Program-made: the position numbers and the translations under genes
Source: Circinella umbellata
Taxonomy: Eukaryota > Mucoromycota > Mucoromycetes > Mucorales > Lichtheimiaceae
DNA length: 64,000 nt
Assembly (NCBI GenBank): GCA_025093555.1
Contig: JAIWNF010000016.1
Coordinates: forward strand, 248,001 to 312,000
Direction: 5' to 3'
The notes under the pieces: model-generated
What the model was told of the DNA's origin: nothing
Databases searched by the model: none
The model's input: only the letters and a program-made list of their open reading frames with translations
In this document: positions 1-12,265 of the stretch, piece by piece
Layout: every line of letters starts with the position of its first letter
How positions within the stretch are numbered: position 1 is the first letter of the stretch

Positions 1-3000
1 TTCAATCCCTCTCCCTCTCTCTCCCTCATCCTTTTCAACAAGTAATAAGCAATTTGACTTTGTGTGTGTCTTTATATATATATATATATACATATATCTA
101 TATATCTATGTGTCTTATTATTATTACCTTCTGTAATATCGTCTGATTCACCCTTGTCACCGAAACATTGGGCGAATTTCCATTTATTTTCGGCTTCATT
201 ATTTCCTGTTGTTGTTTGCATAATTACAACGATAAATGAGATGTATTATATCACGCTTTAGTCCGTTAAAAAAAAGTGTTTTGTATATTTTAAAAGTATT
301 CTTTCGGAATAGGATGACGTATGAAATCTTATTTTTTTTTTAATTATATGTACACACACACAGAGAGAAACACAAAACAGTCAAAAGAGAAAAAAGAGAG
401 AGAGAGAGAAAGTGAGAGAAAGTGAAAAGTATAACTTGTTAAGATTTTGCCTGTTAAACCAAGTGACGTGTCCTGGAAAAGTCCTGCTCTTTTTTTTTTT
501 TATAATAATGCGGGCGGAGGAATGCAAAAGAGTTTCACAAACGAGCTTTTTTTGGTAATCATCATCTCCCAAGTTTTAGCTTTTTTTTTTTTTGATCCAC
601 ATAATAATTTGGTTACCATGGTTTTTTCGTTTTTTTTTTCTTTTTCATGAAAGAAATGCATTCAATGACAAGCAAAGAAACCTAATTTTTTTTTATTAAT
701 GAGTAAACATGTAGTTTATTAAAACATCAAATAACACAAAAAGAAAAAATAATAGATCGTCAGGCGTAAATAGACCCAGTGTGGTGCCTCCGCTAAACAA
801 AGAAATATGTGATGATATGTGTTACCAAGAAAAAAAAAATTCGTAATAAAAGGTGCCGCGTGGTCTTAAAACCTCATCGGTAGCCCCTGTTTTCTCTAAC
901 AAGCATGAAAGGAATCACGGTTAAAAAAAGTACTGCTCTTTTGCAAATTCAAATATACAGTGTATACATTTTTTTATGCATTATCGATGATATACGCACT
1001 GACATTTACAAAACAGTAATAAAATCTTCTAATATTAAGCTAATACTATAGGTATGTACGTATTTTTTTTTTTTTTATGAAACAAATATCAAATTTTCAA
1101 AAGTATTCGTTATTCATTAGTTCGCCTAGTCTGTGGAAAATACAATAGTAATTAACTTAATAAAAAGGAATTGATAGTGAGAAAAAAGTATTAGTATGTG
1201 ATGATTAATGCTACTATCAAATAGTTTATTCTTTTTTAAATCACTGTTGTAATATTTGAAACTATTTGAATAGTAATATGTACGTACGTAGTACGTACCA
1301 CCGATGGGACCATTTAATATTTTTGAGCTCTATGTATAGTTAAATGTAAAGCAACAGATCAAGATATATGTCCTCTCTACATTTGAATGGATCAAAGTTA
1401 AATATTACTTCATACGTAACATTCAAATAGTAAATAGCGTAAGACAAGTTTTTGTAAAGCTGTGCTACTCGTTATCTTGAAAACGTTTACATATATGTGA
1501 AATCATATTATTAGACATGCAGAGCATTCTATAAAGTTACCTAGTTAATCTGTTAGTTAATAACAGCGTTCTCTAATTTTTATAATCAATTAGTTAGGTC
1601 TAAAAAAGAAACAGTGACATATTTAAAGTTGATTTTGATAAAAAAAAAAAAGGATACTCCAACAGAGAAGATAATGAATGTTCGGTTTTTTTTTCTGTAT
1701 CTCAATATATATAGCCTATTCAAATATTTTGGAGTTACTTTTTGATAAAGCTCCAACTTGCATAATTGTTGTACGACAGTGCTAGAAAGAGCAAAATAAA
1801 ATGTGTTCATTATAGAAATACTTGTAATCCATTCTCTCTGTCTTTCATTGTTTAAATTTATTATGTATTATTGATTACAACCTCCTTCCTATATTGATTG
1901 AACAAAGGAAATCCGACTAGGCGTAAAAATGTGAACTAAAGAGAAAAGATTCAAAGAATCAAAAGGTCCATGGACTTTTTCCTAACCCCATATTTTGTTA
2001 GAGTAATGCCGATCATGGTACTTATTCTGCTTGAATAAGTCCAGATTTTTATTTTGTATATCGCCCGCCCTCCCTTTTTTTTAAATATTTTTTTTCCAGC
2101 CAACCATTTACCCTATCTGACTTTGATGAATTAAAAGTCCAGATTCCTCGACCTACTCGTGTAATCGCGACAGTTTAAACGATCCATTGTTTACTTTTCT
2201 AGGTATTGAGGCATATACAGACTGTGTTTCTTGAACCGCTCTCTACCATTTTAATAATTGCAACTTGACTAGAACAAAATTGTTCGTTGGATTGACCAAC
2301 CTCGTATCATAAAATGTTTCACTTATATACTTATGTAAAAGTACCTTTATAAATCCAAAGTATCCGTCGTGTTAAAGCATACCCATGGGATAACAATAAG
2401 ATGATATAACTTTTCAACACTATTTTGTTAGTAATCTGCATTTATCTCTTGATGATGCGTTCGTTACTACTAGTTTTTTTTTGGCACTTTTCTGTGCACG
2501 TATAATGTGTCTTTAATTCTTCAAATAAATCCCGAGTCCCCCCTTTTTTTCTTTTCATTGCTTTGCACCCTACGATTCGTTATTCTATTTTGAGTAGTAG
2601 CACATTTAGCCCGGTAAAAATCATATGACTCTAAAATATAATTTCTCATTGGATAAAGAAGAGTTTCGACACATATATACAGGAATGTTATTAGAATAGG
2701 TTTCTTAGGGAATGCATAGGATTAAGATGAAAATAACCATCAGTTTTTTAACCTGAGAGATCCTGTCGTTTGACATAATACAAATCACGTGATTATTCAA
2801 ATCTGTCATGGAAAAAAAAAAGTGATACAATACATGTTGGTGAATATAAGTGATTAAAAAATGAATGGAATACCGGGGAAAAAGGATGTAGTCAAATCGT
2901 TTATCCTCTTGTGTTTTCATTTGGAGAGAAGTGGCAAATAAAAGTGATAGCGCATCATAGACCATCGTCAATGGTTTAGGTGTTCTGAGACAACTTGTGA

Positions 3001-3932
3001 CACTTGGTCTTTTTCTCTCTCGCTAAAGATGTATACATTTATGGAAATTCATATAGCAACGCACCTCAAAATAATGATAAGTTGTTTAGTTGAAAAGTGA
3101 CAGAGTTTTAAAAAGTTGATATACTTATGCTCTCTCTCTCTCTCTCTCTCTCATTTGAACATTAAGGATCTTTGGAACTTTTTGAAACTAATTATAAAAG
3201 TTAACATGAAGTTCTCTATTTCAAAGCAATAATTTTTCAAAGTGCCATCCGTTTTGGTTGTATTGTGTTATAATTTATTTATGGGTGTCTGTTTTTTCTT
3301 TTACAAGATCTTTTTACCGCTACGTTAGCTTTAGAATAATATCTTGGATACTAAAAAATCTCTAAATTGGGAGTATCTATTTTATCTATCCGATGGTTTT
3401 GCGGTTTCTATAAAACTGTTTGGACTTATTATTGCCTGATCGGATTTTTTTTTTACAACTAAAAAAAAATCAATCGCCCCCAAAAAACATGAAAACACTA
3501 AAACACCAATGACATTGGATGTCCCGGGTGTTGCTAAAAAAAGAAACGGAACCGTTGAGAATGAATCTTTTTTAGTGGGTACTAACTAAACAAATTTGCG
3601 GGGAGTCAAGGTGTGTGTTGGGCAACAAGGTGCTTTTTTCAATTAAAAAGAATAGCTGCTTTTTTTTTTGATAACGTCACATCTTATCAAAAAAAAGAAC
3701 TCCGTTACTTTGTCTTATTTTACCCCCCACATGTATCTATTGAAAAAGACCACCTTTCTTTTACCAATAATATTAAAAAAAAATGTTGAAGGTAAAAATA
3801 TTCTTTTTATGAACTTTCGAAAAAAATAACTCTCCCCTATCGTCATTCTAATGAGAAAACAAATAGATTACCAGAACCAGCACTAGAACTTTTCAAAGTG
3901 TTCGTAGTAACACTTGTCGACAGTGTCCAACC
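1..3932. other. Gene-poor 5' region
   Basis: I see no supportable gene in these 3.9 kb. Reading frames on both strands are short, rich in Phe/Leu/Ile/Lys from T and A runs, and lack recognisable domains or exon structure. The stretch holds simple repeats: alternating TA around 75-92, AG-rich tracts around 361-425, a CT run at 3130-3152, and many A or T homopolymers of 8-14 bases. A cluster of overlapping TACGTA palindromes lies near 1280-1300. The last few hundred bases are the presumed promoter of the TAM41 homologue. Confidence 0.6.
3130..3152. repeat. (CT)n microsatellite
   Basis: An uninterrupted run of about eleven CT units in non-coding DNA, followed by ordinary AT-rich sequence. Confidence 0.9.
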
Positions 3933-5904
3933 ATGAGTATTTTCATGTTGCGAAACGGTTATGCTAGTGGACCCACAAGTGGTGTTGAAACTCATTCTTC
4001 CAATGATACATCTTCTTTACCTCCTTCTATGCTTCCTAGCAACAACAACAATAAGAATAATAATAAAACAACAACAAAACAACAACCAGAATTATTCTCT
4101 TCCAACGCGTCTATTTTAGATGAACAAAAACATGCTCAACAACAACAATTATTTAGTGATGAAACTCGTCGTCGATTGGAACGTTTACGTCAATTACACT
4201 TTCATCCTACAAATATTCCAGACTCTCCTGATTTTGGAACTAATCAATATATTAATATTAATGAAGAATTGAAACAACAACTAAAAGAAATTGTATCACA
4301 GTTTCATGCACCTATTCGATATGCTTTTGCTTATGGCAGTGGTGTATTTCAACAAGCGGGTTATGATGCAAAGGTAAAAAAAAAAAAAAAGGGAGGGGGG
4401 TTGATAAGCCCTATGGACGCCAACAAAAGAAAGAATGAAAGGGGGAGGGGGGGAGGTGTTGTTATATAATATATTACGGCTCATTATTGTCAAAGAAAGT
4501 GAAAATAAAAAAAAAAAAAGCTTAAATTTTTCCTTTATTATTATTAACTCCCTTTTAATTATATATATTTAGAAAAAGCCCATGCTTGATTTTATTTTTG
4601 GTGTATCCCATCCTGGTCATTGGCATGCTTTAAATATGCAACAAAATCCACATCATTATTCAGGTGTTCGAATGTTAGGTTCTAGTACTATTGCTGCATT
4701 ACAGGATAAAGTGGGTGCTGGCGTTTACTTTAATCCCTATGTTGAAATCGATGGTGTTGTAAGTAATTTTTTTTCCTTTTTTCTGAGTCCCGATTGTTGG
4801 ATTTCGGGTTATATTGGGGGGGAATGTCATGGTATATCTCTAATGTTCATGTGTTGTCTATGTGTGATACACTATTTTTTTTTTTGGTTTTTTTTTTTAT
4901 TCCTATTTATTTAGATGATCAAATATGGTGTTGTCTCGATTGATAAACTTTGTAAAGATTTAATTGATTGGGAAACTCTTTATGTTGCTGGTCGAATGCA
5001 TAAGCCGGTAAATATTATCACCGTTTCAACGGAAGGAATTCGAAGCGAGAGAGAGAGTGTGTGTGTGTGTGTTTGTGTGTGTACTTCAACTCACTTAAAT
5101 AATAATGATACAGGTTAAAATTCTTCGAGATGATGCACGTGTCCGTCTTGCAAACCAAGTTAATTTAACCGAAGCCGTACGAGTGGCACTACTGACACTC
5201 CCTGAAAGGTTTAATGACGATGAATTATTTGAACGCATTGCGGGTATTAGTTATACGGGTGATTTTCGAATGATTGTAGGTGAAAATCCTAATAAGATTC
5301 GGAATATTGTTCATGGACAACTTCCTCATTTCCATCGACTTTACTTTGGTCTTTTGGATGATCTTCCCAATGTAGCTGCTTTATCTAATGGTCAATACCA
5401 GGTAACAAAAAAAAAACATATTATTATTAGATGGAAAGTGGTTAGCTTGAAGAGAAGGAAACTAATTCTGATCTACATTTCTTTATAGCAAAACTTAAAT
5501 CCTCATTTCCGTGGTTTAATGGTTCAAAAGTTACCTAGTACTTTATATAAAAAGGTGGTAGAAGAATATCGTCTTAATGCTATTCGTAATAATATTAATG
5601 TTTCAGAAGATAAAAAGACTTTACATCGAGAAATTGCTTCTTCACCTGATTTGACACAATTTATTGATACTGGTAAGCAGAATTTCTTTTTGTGATGCAA
5701 TTAGGGGAGGACTGTGATACAAAAAAAGGACATCGAAACGGAATATGAATTAATCCGAAAAAAAAAAAAACTTTAGGTCTTCGGGATATTGTTGCTGGTC
5801 CTGCTATGACTCAAAGTATCAAGGGAATTTTCACAGCAGGTCCATTAAAGACAACTCGTTATGCATTAGAGAAATTGCTTAAATGGAAACAAGCAAAGAA
5901 ATAA
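3933..5904 (+). CDS. TAM41: Mitochondrial phosphatidate cytidylyltransferase Tam41 (MMP37 family)
   Basis: Tam41 makes CDP-diacylglycerol from phosphatidate and CTP on the matrix side of the mitochondrial inner membrane, feeding cardiolipin synthesis. Six exons join in frame: 3933-4373, 4573-4758, 4915-5007, 5114-5401, 5489-5672, 5777-5904, giving 439 residues. Residues 1-90 are low-complexity (Asn/Gln/Thr/Ser) and may contain the targeting signal. The nucleotidyltransferase core starts near residue 130 with FAYGSGVF, followed by LDFIFGV, the HW-H segment, GAGVYFNPYV, IKYGVVS and GDFRMIVGENPNKI, all hallmarks of the family. The C-terminus ends in a basic helix rich in Lys/Arg. The ATG at 3933 is the first in frame with the core. 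Introns are short; the third carries a GT microsatellite. Family assignment is firm; the exact N-terminus is less so. Confidence 0.93.
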
Positions 5905-5997
5905 GCATAATAACATTTTATTTTATTTTTATTTTTATTTTTGTACCTAAATGTCTCTTTTTTTTATCTATATTCACAACATATATACGCATACATT

Positions 5998-6058
<61 letters not shown>

Positions 6059-6644
6059 CCTCTTTCTTTTAAACTCGTACATATTATATTCTCGATATAT
6101 ACGCAAAAACATTGATTCATTGTTTTCCCTTTGATAGTTTCTTTTTTTCCACCTTTGTTTTAAACATGCAACGCAGATCCATTTCTTTTTTTGTAATATA
6201 AGCTCGCATACCCCTCACCGACCCTTCTAAATCTTTCTTCTCCTCTCTTTAATCCATCCTTTCATTTCTTTTTCCCCTTTCAATTTTTTGTAATAGACGT
6301 TAATTTTTTTTTCTTGAAACCATTTTTCCATTGAAAGCTTTAGTAAACATATACGTTCCCTCCAACCTTTTTTTCATTTAAAAATCATGCATTAAAAAAA
6401 AAATCAACCCGTTTTTTTTTTTATACAAATTGATAAAAAGAGAAAAAGCGTTGTTGTAGTGTACTTTTTTAATATATGTAAAGAAAATGAAAGAGAGAGG
6501 TGGATACAAGGGAGGAAAAGAGAGAGAGAGGGGGAGAGAGAGAAAAAAGGGAGGGAAGAGGATCATTGTATATATAGGTGCGTGTATATATGTATAGTTA
6601 TATATTCCATTTTATATATTATTATCATTATTATTATTGATTAC
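5905..6644. other. Convergent intergenic region, TAM41 / PHB1 3' ends
   Basis: This stretch contains the 3' flanks of two convergent genes. It holds T-rich and pyrimidine-rich tracts, a long CA repeat and a purine-rich GA tract around 6485-6560. I see no coding exon. Confidence 0.6.
6003..6057. repeat. (AC)n microsatellite, about 27 units
   Basis: A perfect dinucleotide run of about 55 bases in the TAM41 3' flank. It creates artificial poly-Thr/His or Cys/Val frames on both strands. Confidence 0.95.
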
Positions 6645-7798
6645 TTAAGCACTGACGTTATAGAGCATGTTGTTACCATCCGATCTACCACTAGGCAAGT
6701 AAGTAACGTTACGAGCAGCAGCCAAAGTACCGGCAATTTCCTTGGAAGCTTCAATACGACGGAAATCAACAAGACCTTGACCAGCCTTAGCAAGAGATTG
6801 AGAAATCAATTCAGCAGCAGTAGCATCACCTTCAGCACGAATGACAGCAGCTTGTTGTTCATGTTCAGCACGTTCAACAACAAACTTGGCACGTTCAGCT
6901 TCTTGTTGAGCAATTTGCTTTTGTTCGACAGCGTTTGTGAATTCACGACCGAAAGTCATGTGAGTCTAATAAAAAAGAAGTATTATTATTATTTATATTT
7001 TTTCCTTTGACAAACAACAATAATAATAACTTACAATAGAAACATCTTCCAAAGCAATGTTAAAGTCTCTAGCACGCTTATACAATTCTTCACGGATCTT
7101 TGCAGAAACAACTTCACGTTGAGTAATCAATTCGGAAGCATCGAATTGAGCAACAATAGCCTTCAAAACTTCGTTACCAATAGATGGCAAAACTCTTTCA
7201 TCATAATCAAGACCCAAGTTTTGATAAATAGCTGGCAATTGCTTAATTTCAGGACGGTGAAGAACACGAAGGGTTAAACTAACCATTTGCATATCTAAAT
7301 TATTATTATATTAACAATCATGGGATCATACCCGTCTCTCCTTCCTATAGAATATAACTTTCCGCCACCAAATATATATATATATATATTAACAAAAAAG
7401 TGTTATTTACCCTTGGAACCAGTAGTGGTGGAAATATTACGAGGCTTGGTACGGACATCGAACACGACAGCGCGTTGAAGCCAAGGAACAAGGAAATGAG
7501 TACCTTCACCAGAAGAAGTATCCTTAACACCTTGAACACGATCGAAAATGACAGCACGGTGACCACCTTGAACTAGTATTTATTATAAGCGTCGTTTTAT
7601 ATAATTATGTTCCCCAATAATATAATAAAAGAAGATATGTTAGTTCACTAATGACATGGATACATTGTTTTTTAAATGTAGAAATAGTTGAAAAATAATT
7701 ATATTTTAATTACCATCATACATGGCGGATTGAAGACCACCAATAGCTAAACCTGCAGGAATAGCTAATTTTGCAATTTTCTCGAGAATGGCAGCCAT
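6645..7798 (-). CDS. PHB1: Prohibitin-1, mitochondrial inner-membrane chaperone subunit
   Basis: Prohibitin-1 forms ring complexes with prohibitin-2 in the mitochondrial inner membrane that stabilise membrane proteins and shape cristae. Exons on the minus strand: 7798-7714, 7572-7411, 7294-7035, 6965-6645, giving 275 residues, the usual PHB1 length. The N-terminal hydrophobic segment (about residues 7-25) is the membrane anchor. The SPFH/PHB domain follows with [21 protein letters not shown], the near-invariant [13 protein letters not shown], the long [19 protein letters not shown] block, ITQREVVS and EDVSITHMTFG. A heptad-rich coiled coil ([15 protein letters not shown] onward) and a YLPSGRS tail complete it. 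These signatures match PHB1 rather than PHB2. All three introns have GT/AG ends and maintain frame. Confidence 0.96.
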
Positions 7799-8631
7799 TT
7801 TTTTTTATATATATATGTGATATGTACAAAAAAATAAAAAGGAAAAAAGACAAGTTTTTTGTTGGGTCTATGATACTTCTATTAACAACAAAAAAACACA
7901 AATTTCGGTAATGAAAAATCCGCCGTCTAAAAGACTTCCGAGTCACGGCTTATAATCCCAAAAAAAAAATCGTGTGACCGGGGGGGGAGAGTGGTTCAGT
8001 GGAATTTGGATTTCATTTTCTTTTTTTGATATGCACGGGTAGAAAATATTAATCATTTCAAAGGTTGGGAATTTACATGCTCAATCATAGTAAATAGTTT
8101 GATATTATAAAGTAGCAGAAGGAATTAATTATAAAGTCATTCATCTTTATATAAATTAATTTGAATAGAAAAGGTTCCTTTTCTCTTCCTAATTAAAATC
8201 AAATCTCTTTAAAAACACGTCATTTTAATATAAAAAAAAAGAAAAGAAGTATATGCATCTATAATCGAGTCAAAAAAAAGATTCTCTATCTTTTTTAAGT
8301 TTATTTTATACATATTTTTTTTTTGTTTTTAAGAAAAAAAAAAGAGTGGAAGAAGGAGTAGGGAGAAAGAGAGTTGTGTGTGTGTGTGTGTCTGATTTTT
8401 AGCGTTGGAATTGTATACAAAAGAGGTTGAAAATAATACGACGTGTTATATAAACTTTTTTTTTGTGTGCGTGTGTGAATAGATGTTGATATCGAAACTT
8501 TATACAAAAAAAAAAATAGTGTCGTTTATATTCATGGAGGTGAAGTATGTGAATAAGTTGTTGTCATGGTAATTCAGGTTCGAGTTATTTTTGTTGACGG
8601 CGGTAATGATGTTGTCACGTATGGAATTTTT
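7799..8631. other. Intergenic region upstream of PHB1
   Basis: This is the presumed PHB1 promoter on the minus strand and the 3' flank of the Tom6-like gene. It contains A/T homopolymers, a GGGGGGG run near 7981 and a short GT repeat near 8376. I see no additional gene. Confidence 0.5.
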
Positions 8632-8811
8632 TTAAACAGCCAACAATTCACCAAAGTTGCGCAAAAAGAAAACAGCACCTGTGAAAACAGTAACTGACAA
8701 AGCAATGTTTAAATTGCCTTGTCGAACTTCAGGAGCAAAAAGTTGTGCTTTCACTACTTGTGAGAATGAAGGAGTAGTTTCTTGATTTTGTTCGAGAGTA
8801 CGACGGTCCAT
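8632..8811 (-). CDS. Small tail-anchored protein, Tom6-like TOM-complex subunit
   Basis: A 59-residue single-exon protein. Residues 1-30 are polar; residues 33-57 form one hydrophobic segment reading NIALSVTVFTGAVFFLRNFGELLAV. A polar N-terminus, a short basic linker and one C-terminal membrane helix with a Phe-x-x-Gly/Ala-Val-x-Phe core resemble Tom6, a small subunit that stabilises the mitochondrial outer-membrane import pore. Tom5 or an unrelated tail-anchored protein remains possible, because proteins this small carry little signal. I chose the ATG at 8811 rather than the in-frame one at 8988, because the latter would add a Lys/Phe-rich stretch derived from homopolymers. The gene is divergent from RRS1, with 206 bp between the starts. 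Confidence 0.65.
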   Translation of the reverse strand: MDRRTLEQNQETTPSFSQVVKAQLFAPEVRQGNLNIALSVTVFTGAVFFLRNFGELLAV

Positions 8812-9017
8812 TTTATATATATTTTTTCTTTTCGTAAAAAAAAATGGGGGTAGAGAAAAGAATAATATAAAAAAGGGAGCCCGCCAAAAAAAAAAGAAAT
8901 TCTTTATAAGCCTCCTCCCGCTTTGGGTTTTGGGTGGTAAAAAGCAAAAAGAAATTCCCGCATTTTTTTTTTTTTTTTTTTTACTCAACTCATTTTGACC
9001 ACATAAAATATTTGATC
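8812..9017. promoter_or_regulatory. Shared divergent promoter, Tom6-like gene and RRS1
   Basis: Only 206 bp separate the start codons of two divergent genes, so both promoters must lie here unless they extend into coding DNA. The interval has long A and T tracts (for example 8963-8983) typical of nucleosome-depleted fungal promoters. No specific factor site was identified. Confidence 0.5.
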
Positions 9018-9932
9018 ATGGACGTTACCGAGATCTTGGAAGCACACAAAGCACAATTGTAAGTCTTTAATTGTAATTTTATTATTTTTATAAAGGTTCT
9101 AGTTGGTTGAAATAAAAAAAAAAGACGATCCAGAATAGATTGCTAACGATTCTTATAATGTGGGTATTATCCATAGTAAGCCAATCACTGTTGATAAGCT
9201 TGTTCCTCTTGATTATGACATCAATCTTTTAACCGCTTTTGATACCAATGCATTTGACGAAAAACGATTAGCGTATGTATTATAAATAAGTGTATATATA
9301 CACACTCTAATAAGTGAAAAAAAAGTAGAGATATAAATGATAAAGAGTAAAAAAAAAAAGATATTCATTTCTATAATTCAATTCAATAATACTATAGAAA
9401 CAAGAATAAACGAGAAGAATATTTGAAAGAATTGACACGAGATAACACACAATTGTTGATTAATGAAATTTTCAAGTTACCGGTGACCAGTAATGAGACT
9501 GGTGTCGTTGCTAAATTACCTCAACGTACGAGCGTCTTACCTCGTGAAAAACCATTGCCAAAGGACAAAGCATTGACTCGATGGGAGAAATTTGCCAAGG
9601 TCAAGGGTATTCAAAACCGCAAACGAGAACGTATGGTGTGGGACGAAGAGAAACAAAAATATACTCCTCGCTATGGTTATGCTGGTGGTGAAAAGGATAA
9701 ATTGGATGACTGGCTTATCGAAGTACCTCAAAATGCTGATCCAATGGAAGATCAATATGCTAAACGTAATGAAGAAAAGAAACAACGAGTAGAAAAGAAC
9801 AAGAAACGTCAACAACGAAACTTGGATGAAGCATTGGCTTCTATGGTTACTGGCAAAGGAAAACCTGATGCTTCATTGGATGGAAAAAAAGGAAATAAAA
9901 AACCATCAGTAAAGAAACAAAAGAAGAAATAA
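9018..9932 (+). CDS. RRS1: Ribosome biogenesis regulatory protein Rrs1
   Basis: Rrs1 works with Rpf2 to recruit the 5S RNP (5S rRNA, L5, L11) to pre-60S particles in the nucleolus. Three exons (9018-9058, 9177-9272, 9398-9932) give 223 residues. Family hallmarks in order: an N-terminal acidic helix; PLDYDINLLTAFD; NTQLLINEIFKLP; the strongly conserved TRWEKFAKVKGIQNRKRERMVWDEE; and RYGYAGG followed by WLIEVP. The C-terminus is a Lys/Arg-rich coiled tail consistent with nucleolar RNA binding. The first intron has a clear TGCTAAC branch point near 9141. The ATG at 9018 is the only sensible start in the 41-nt first exon. Confidence 0.95.
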
Positions 9933-10601
9933 ATAATCCTCACCTCTCGCTTTCTGTCTCACAATTCAATATATACTCACTTATACACACACACACACAC
10001 ACACATTCTCTCTCTCTCTTTCTCTCTCTGTTTCTTTCTTTCTCTCTCTCTCTCTTTCTTAAAAAATTCTTTTTACATAACATTTTATTATTGTACGATT
10101 TCATGTATTCACTTTCGGTTTCTAATTCATTCTCTCTCTCTCTGTTTAATTCATTCATAACATAGCAACGCAATAACAATTAACAATAACAACTGCAATA
10201 TCATCCCTTGGTTCTTTTTTTTTTCTTTTTGTATACAGTTTTATATCAATGAGTTCTTTATATATATATATTTATATATTGTGAAAGCATGATGTTTTCT
10301 CATTTTAATATTATTATTATTTACAGTTACAAATCATTTCTATAATCAAATTAAAAGTTATATATAACACATAGAGAGAAAAAAAAACAAAGAACCAGAT
10401 CACACATAGAAAAAAGAGGGAAGAATAAAAAAAAAAGTATTTACAGAAAAGGGAGTGTGTGTGAGTGTGTGTGTGACTATGAGGGAGGAGCGAGAAAGAT
10501 AAAAAAAAAGCAGGGGGAAAAATCAGTTACATTGTAATATTGTTTTTTTTATAATATGGGGAAGAAGATAGAGAGAGAGAGATCGAATATTTGTTATAAT
10601 A
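9933..10601. other. Convergent intergenic region, RRS1 / cyclin 3' ends
   Basis: The 3' flanks of two convergent genes. It contains an AC repeat (about 9984-10005) running into CT-rich DNA (10006-10060), and purine-rich GAGAGA tracts before 10600. No coding exon is seen. Confidence 0.6.
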
Positions 10602-11826
10602 TTACTGCATCAAAGATTGAGTTAATACAGGAGGAATGGTGTTAGTATCCCAGTGATCTCGAGGATAGTCATTTGTTGCATAGTAAGGCATGCGATATTT
10701 GGTGTCACCATCTCCATAGCCACCATAAGCAACTAAAGTAGATAAAGATGATGATGTGGTACTATTACTATTAATGCTATCTGGTGTTGATGATTGTTCC
10801 CATCGATAATCTTGTTGATTGTCATTATTCGTATTCATACTATTCATATTATTATTATAATTATATTGTTGTTGTGGTACCGGTACCGGTACCGCTGTTG
10901 GTTGTTGTTGTTGTTGTTGTTGATAGTATTGAGTATTATTTACAGTGTTACTATTATTATTATTGTTGTTGTTATACCAATACGCTGATGCTGTCGTTGT
11001 AGCAGTAGTAGGTTGTTGATAATAACAAGGGTATGAAGGTTGTAATGCTGAAGTTGGATAATAGCAGAATGAATTGTCAGGATAGACCCCTGCTGTCGCG
11101 TAAGTGTAAAAAAAGTAAAATTGCTGTTCAAATGTAGTGTTGCACTGGTTAACCCATCGAACAAAAGCGGACTTATCCACATGCAATTTATGGCTCACTT
11201 GACATAGAAAATCGATTTCCATCTTTACCAAGGCTGATACAGGGATCATGGAGGCTCGCGACCAATAATTCTATATATATAACATTATAAATTATTAGTA
11301 TATAATTATTTATAAAATAAAAAAAAAAACCCTTTCAATAGATTAATTATTTTATTTTATTTGCCCACGTTTTTTTTTTTAAAAAAAAAAACTTACAGCG
11401 TCAACTGATCCACAATCTTCAACAAATTTATATGCTAGCATCAGAGCCACCATAAAAATGGGTCTCTCCGAACCGTGCATTAGTGTTTTCCGTGTAGCTG
11501 ATGGTAACGATGAAAGATATTTTTGTACATATTTCAAACTATACAATAGAAAATAAACAGAATTGTATGAGAATTTATTAAGTAATTATTATTATTCGGA
11601 TTAATAATAATAAAGAATTGTACCTTGTATAAACAACTGCAGGTGACATATTAAGATAATTTAGTACGGCTTGACAAAATGTATGAAATTCCAATCGACG
11701 TGTATCATCCCAACTGTTATCATAACTTTTCTGTCGTGCAGGATATTGATTCCATAATGATGATACAATAACTGTACAAAGATTAGGAAGTTCTTGAGCA
11801 GATCGTAAACATGAAATTAATACCAT
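10602..11826 (-). CDS. Pho85-type cyclin (PCL/CLG1-like)
   Basis: Predicted regulatory subunit of a Pho85-like cyclin-dependent kinase. Exons 11826-11624, 11538-11397 and 11270-10602 give 337 residues. The cyclin box occupies roughly residues 1-165: a helix ending in LNYLNMSPAVVYTSLKYV, then PIFMVALMLAYKFVEDCGSVDANYWSRASMIPVSALVKMEIDFLCQVSHKLHVDKSAFVRWV. The MVALMLAYKF and W-x-x-x-S-x-I-P-V-x-x-L-x-x-M-E-x-x-F-L patterns are typical of PCL-type cyclins. The C-terminal half is disordered and low-complexity: Asn and Gln runs, PVPVP and Ser/Thr-rich stretches, as in Clg1 or other regulatory cyclins. Which Pcl subgroup it belongs to cannot be settled by eye. The start at 11826 is the first ATG of the exon; a short upstream N-terminus is possible. 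Confidence 0.88.
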
Positions 11827-12230
11827 AGTTAAATGTTATTAATAGAAATAAAATTGAATTAGATTGGAAAGAAGAAGAAGAAGAAAACTAATGAATGAAA
11901 AGAAAAAAGCGAAGATATATAAAAAAAATATCCCTTGGTGTTATTATTGGATTTTAGAATTTGAATAAAGAATTGGAAGAAAAGAAGAAGAGAGAAAAAT
12001 AGATTACCATAAAATATCGTTATTTAGTTATATAAAACCATCTTTTTCCTTTTTTTTTTCTTGGGGGGTGGGGACGAGTAGATACCATATAAAAAAAAGA
12101 GAGGGAAAAAAAAGAAGTTTGGGGGGTGGAGAGTAAAATAGGGAATGGGGTTTAAAGGGATTCCAAGATATAATAAATATATCATCATCATAAAAAAAAA
12201 ACACTTAAAGGTGGCATTTAGCTATATAAT

Positions 12231-12233
<3 letters not shown>

Positions 12234-12261
<28 letters not shown>
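12234..12261. repeat. (AC)n microsatellite
   Basis: About fourteen AC units in non-coding DNA upstream of the cyclin gene. Confidence 0.9.

Positions 12262-12265
<4 letters not shown>

Noticed and set aside
5883..6134. Frames spanning the CA repeat on both strands
   Set aside because: Poly-Thr/His and Cys/Val runs come entirely from the dinucleotide repeat, which lies in the TAM41 3' flank.
8632..8988. Longer 118-residue form of the Tom6-like protein
   Set aside because: The N-terminal extension is encoded by T/A homopolymers and would start about 30 bp from the divergent RRS1 start codon.
10784..11002. Plus-strand Tyr/Val/Leu-rich ORFs
   Set aside because: They are antisense shadows of the poly-Asn/Gln region of the cyclin gene.
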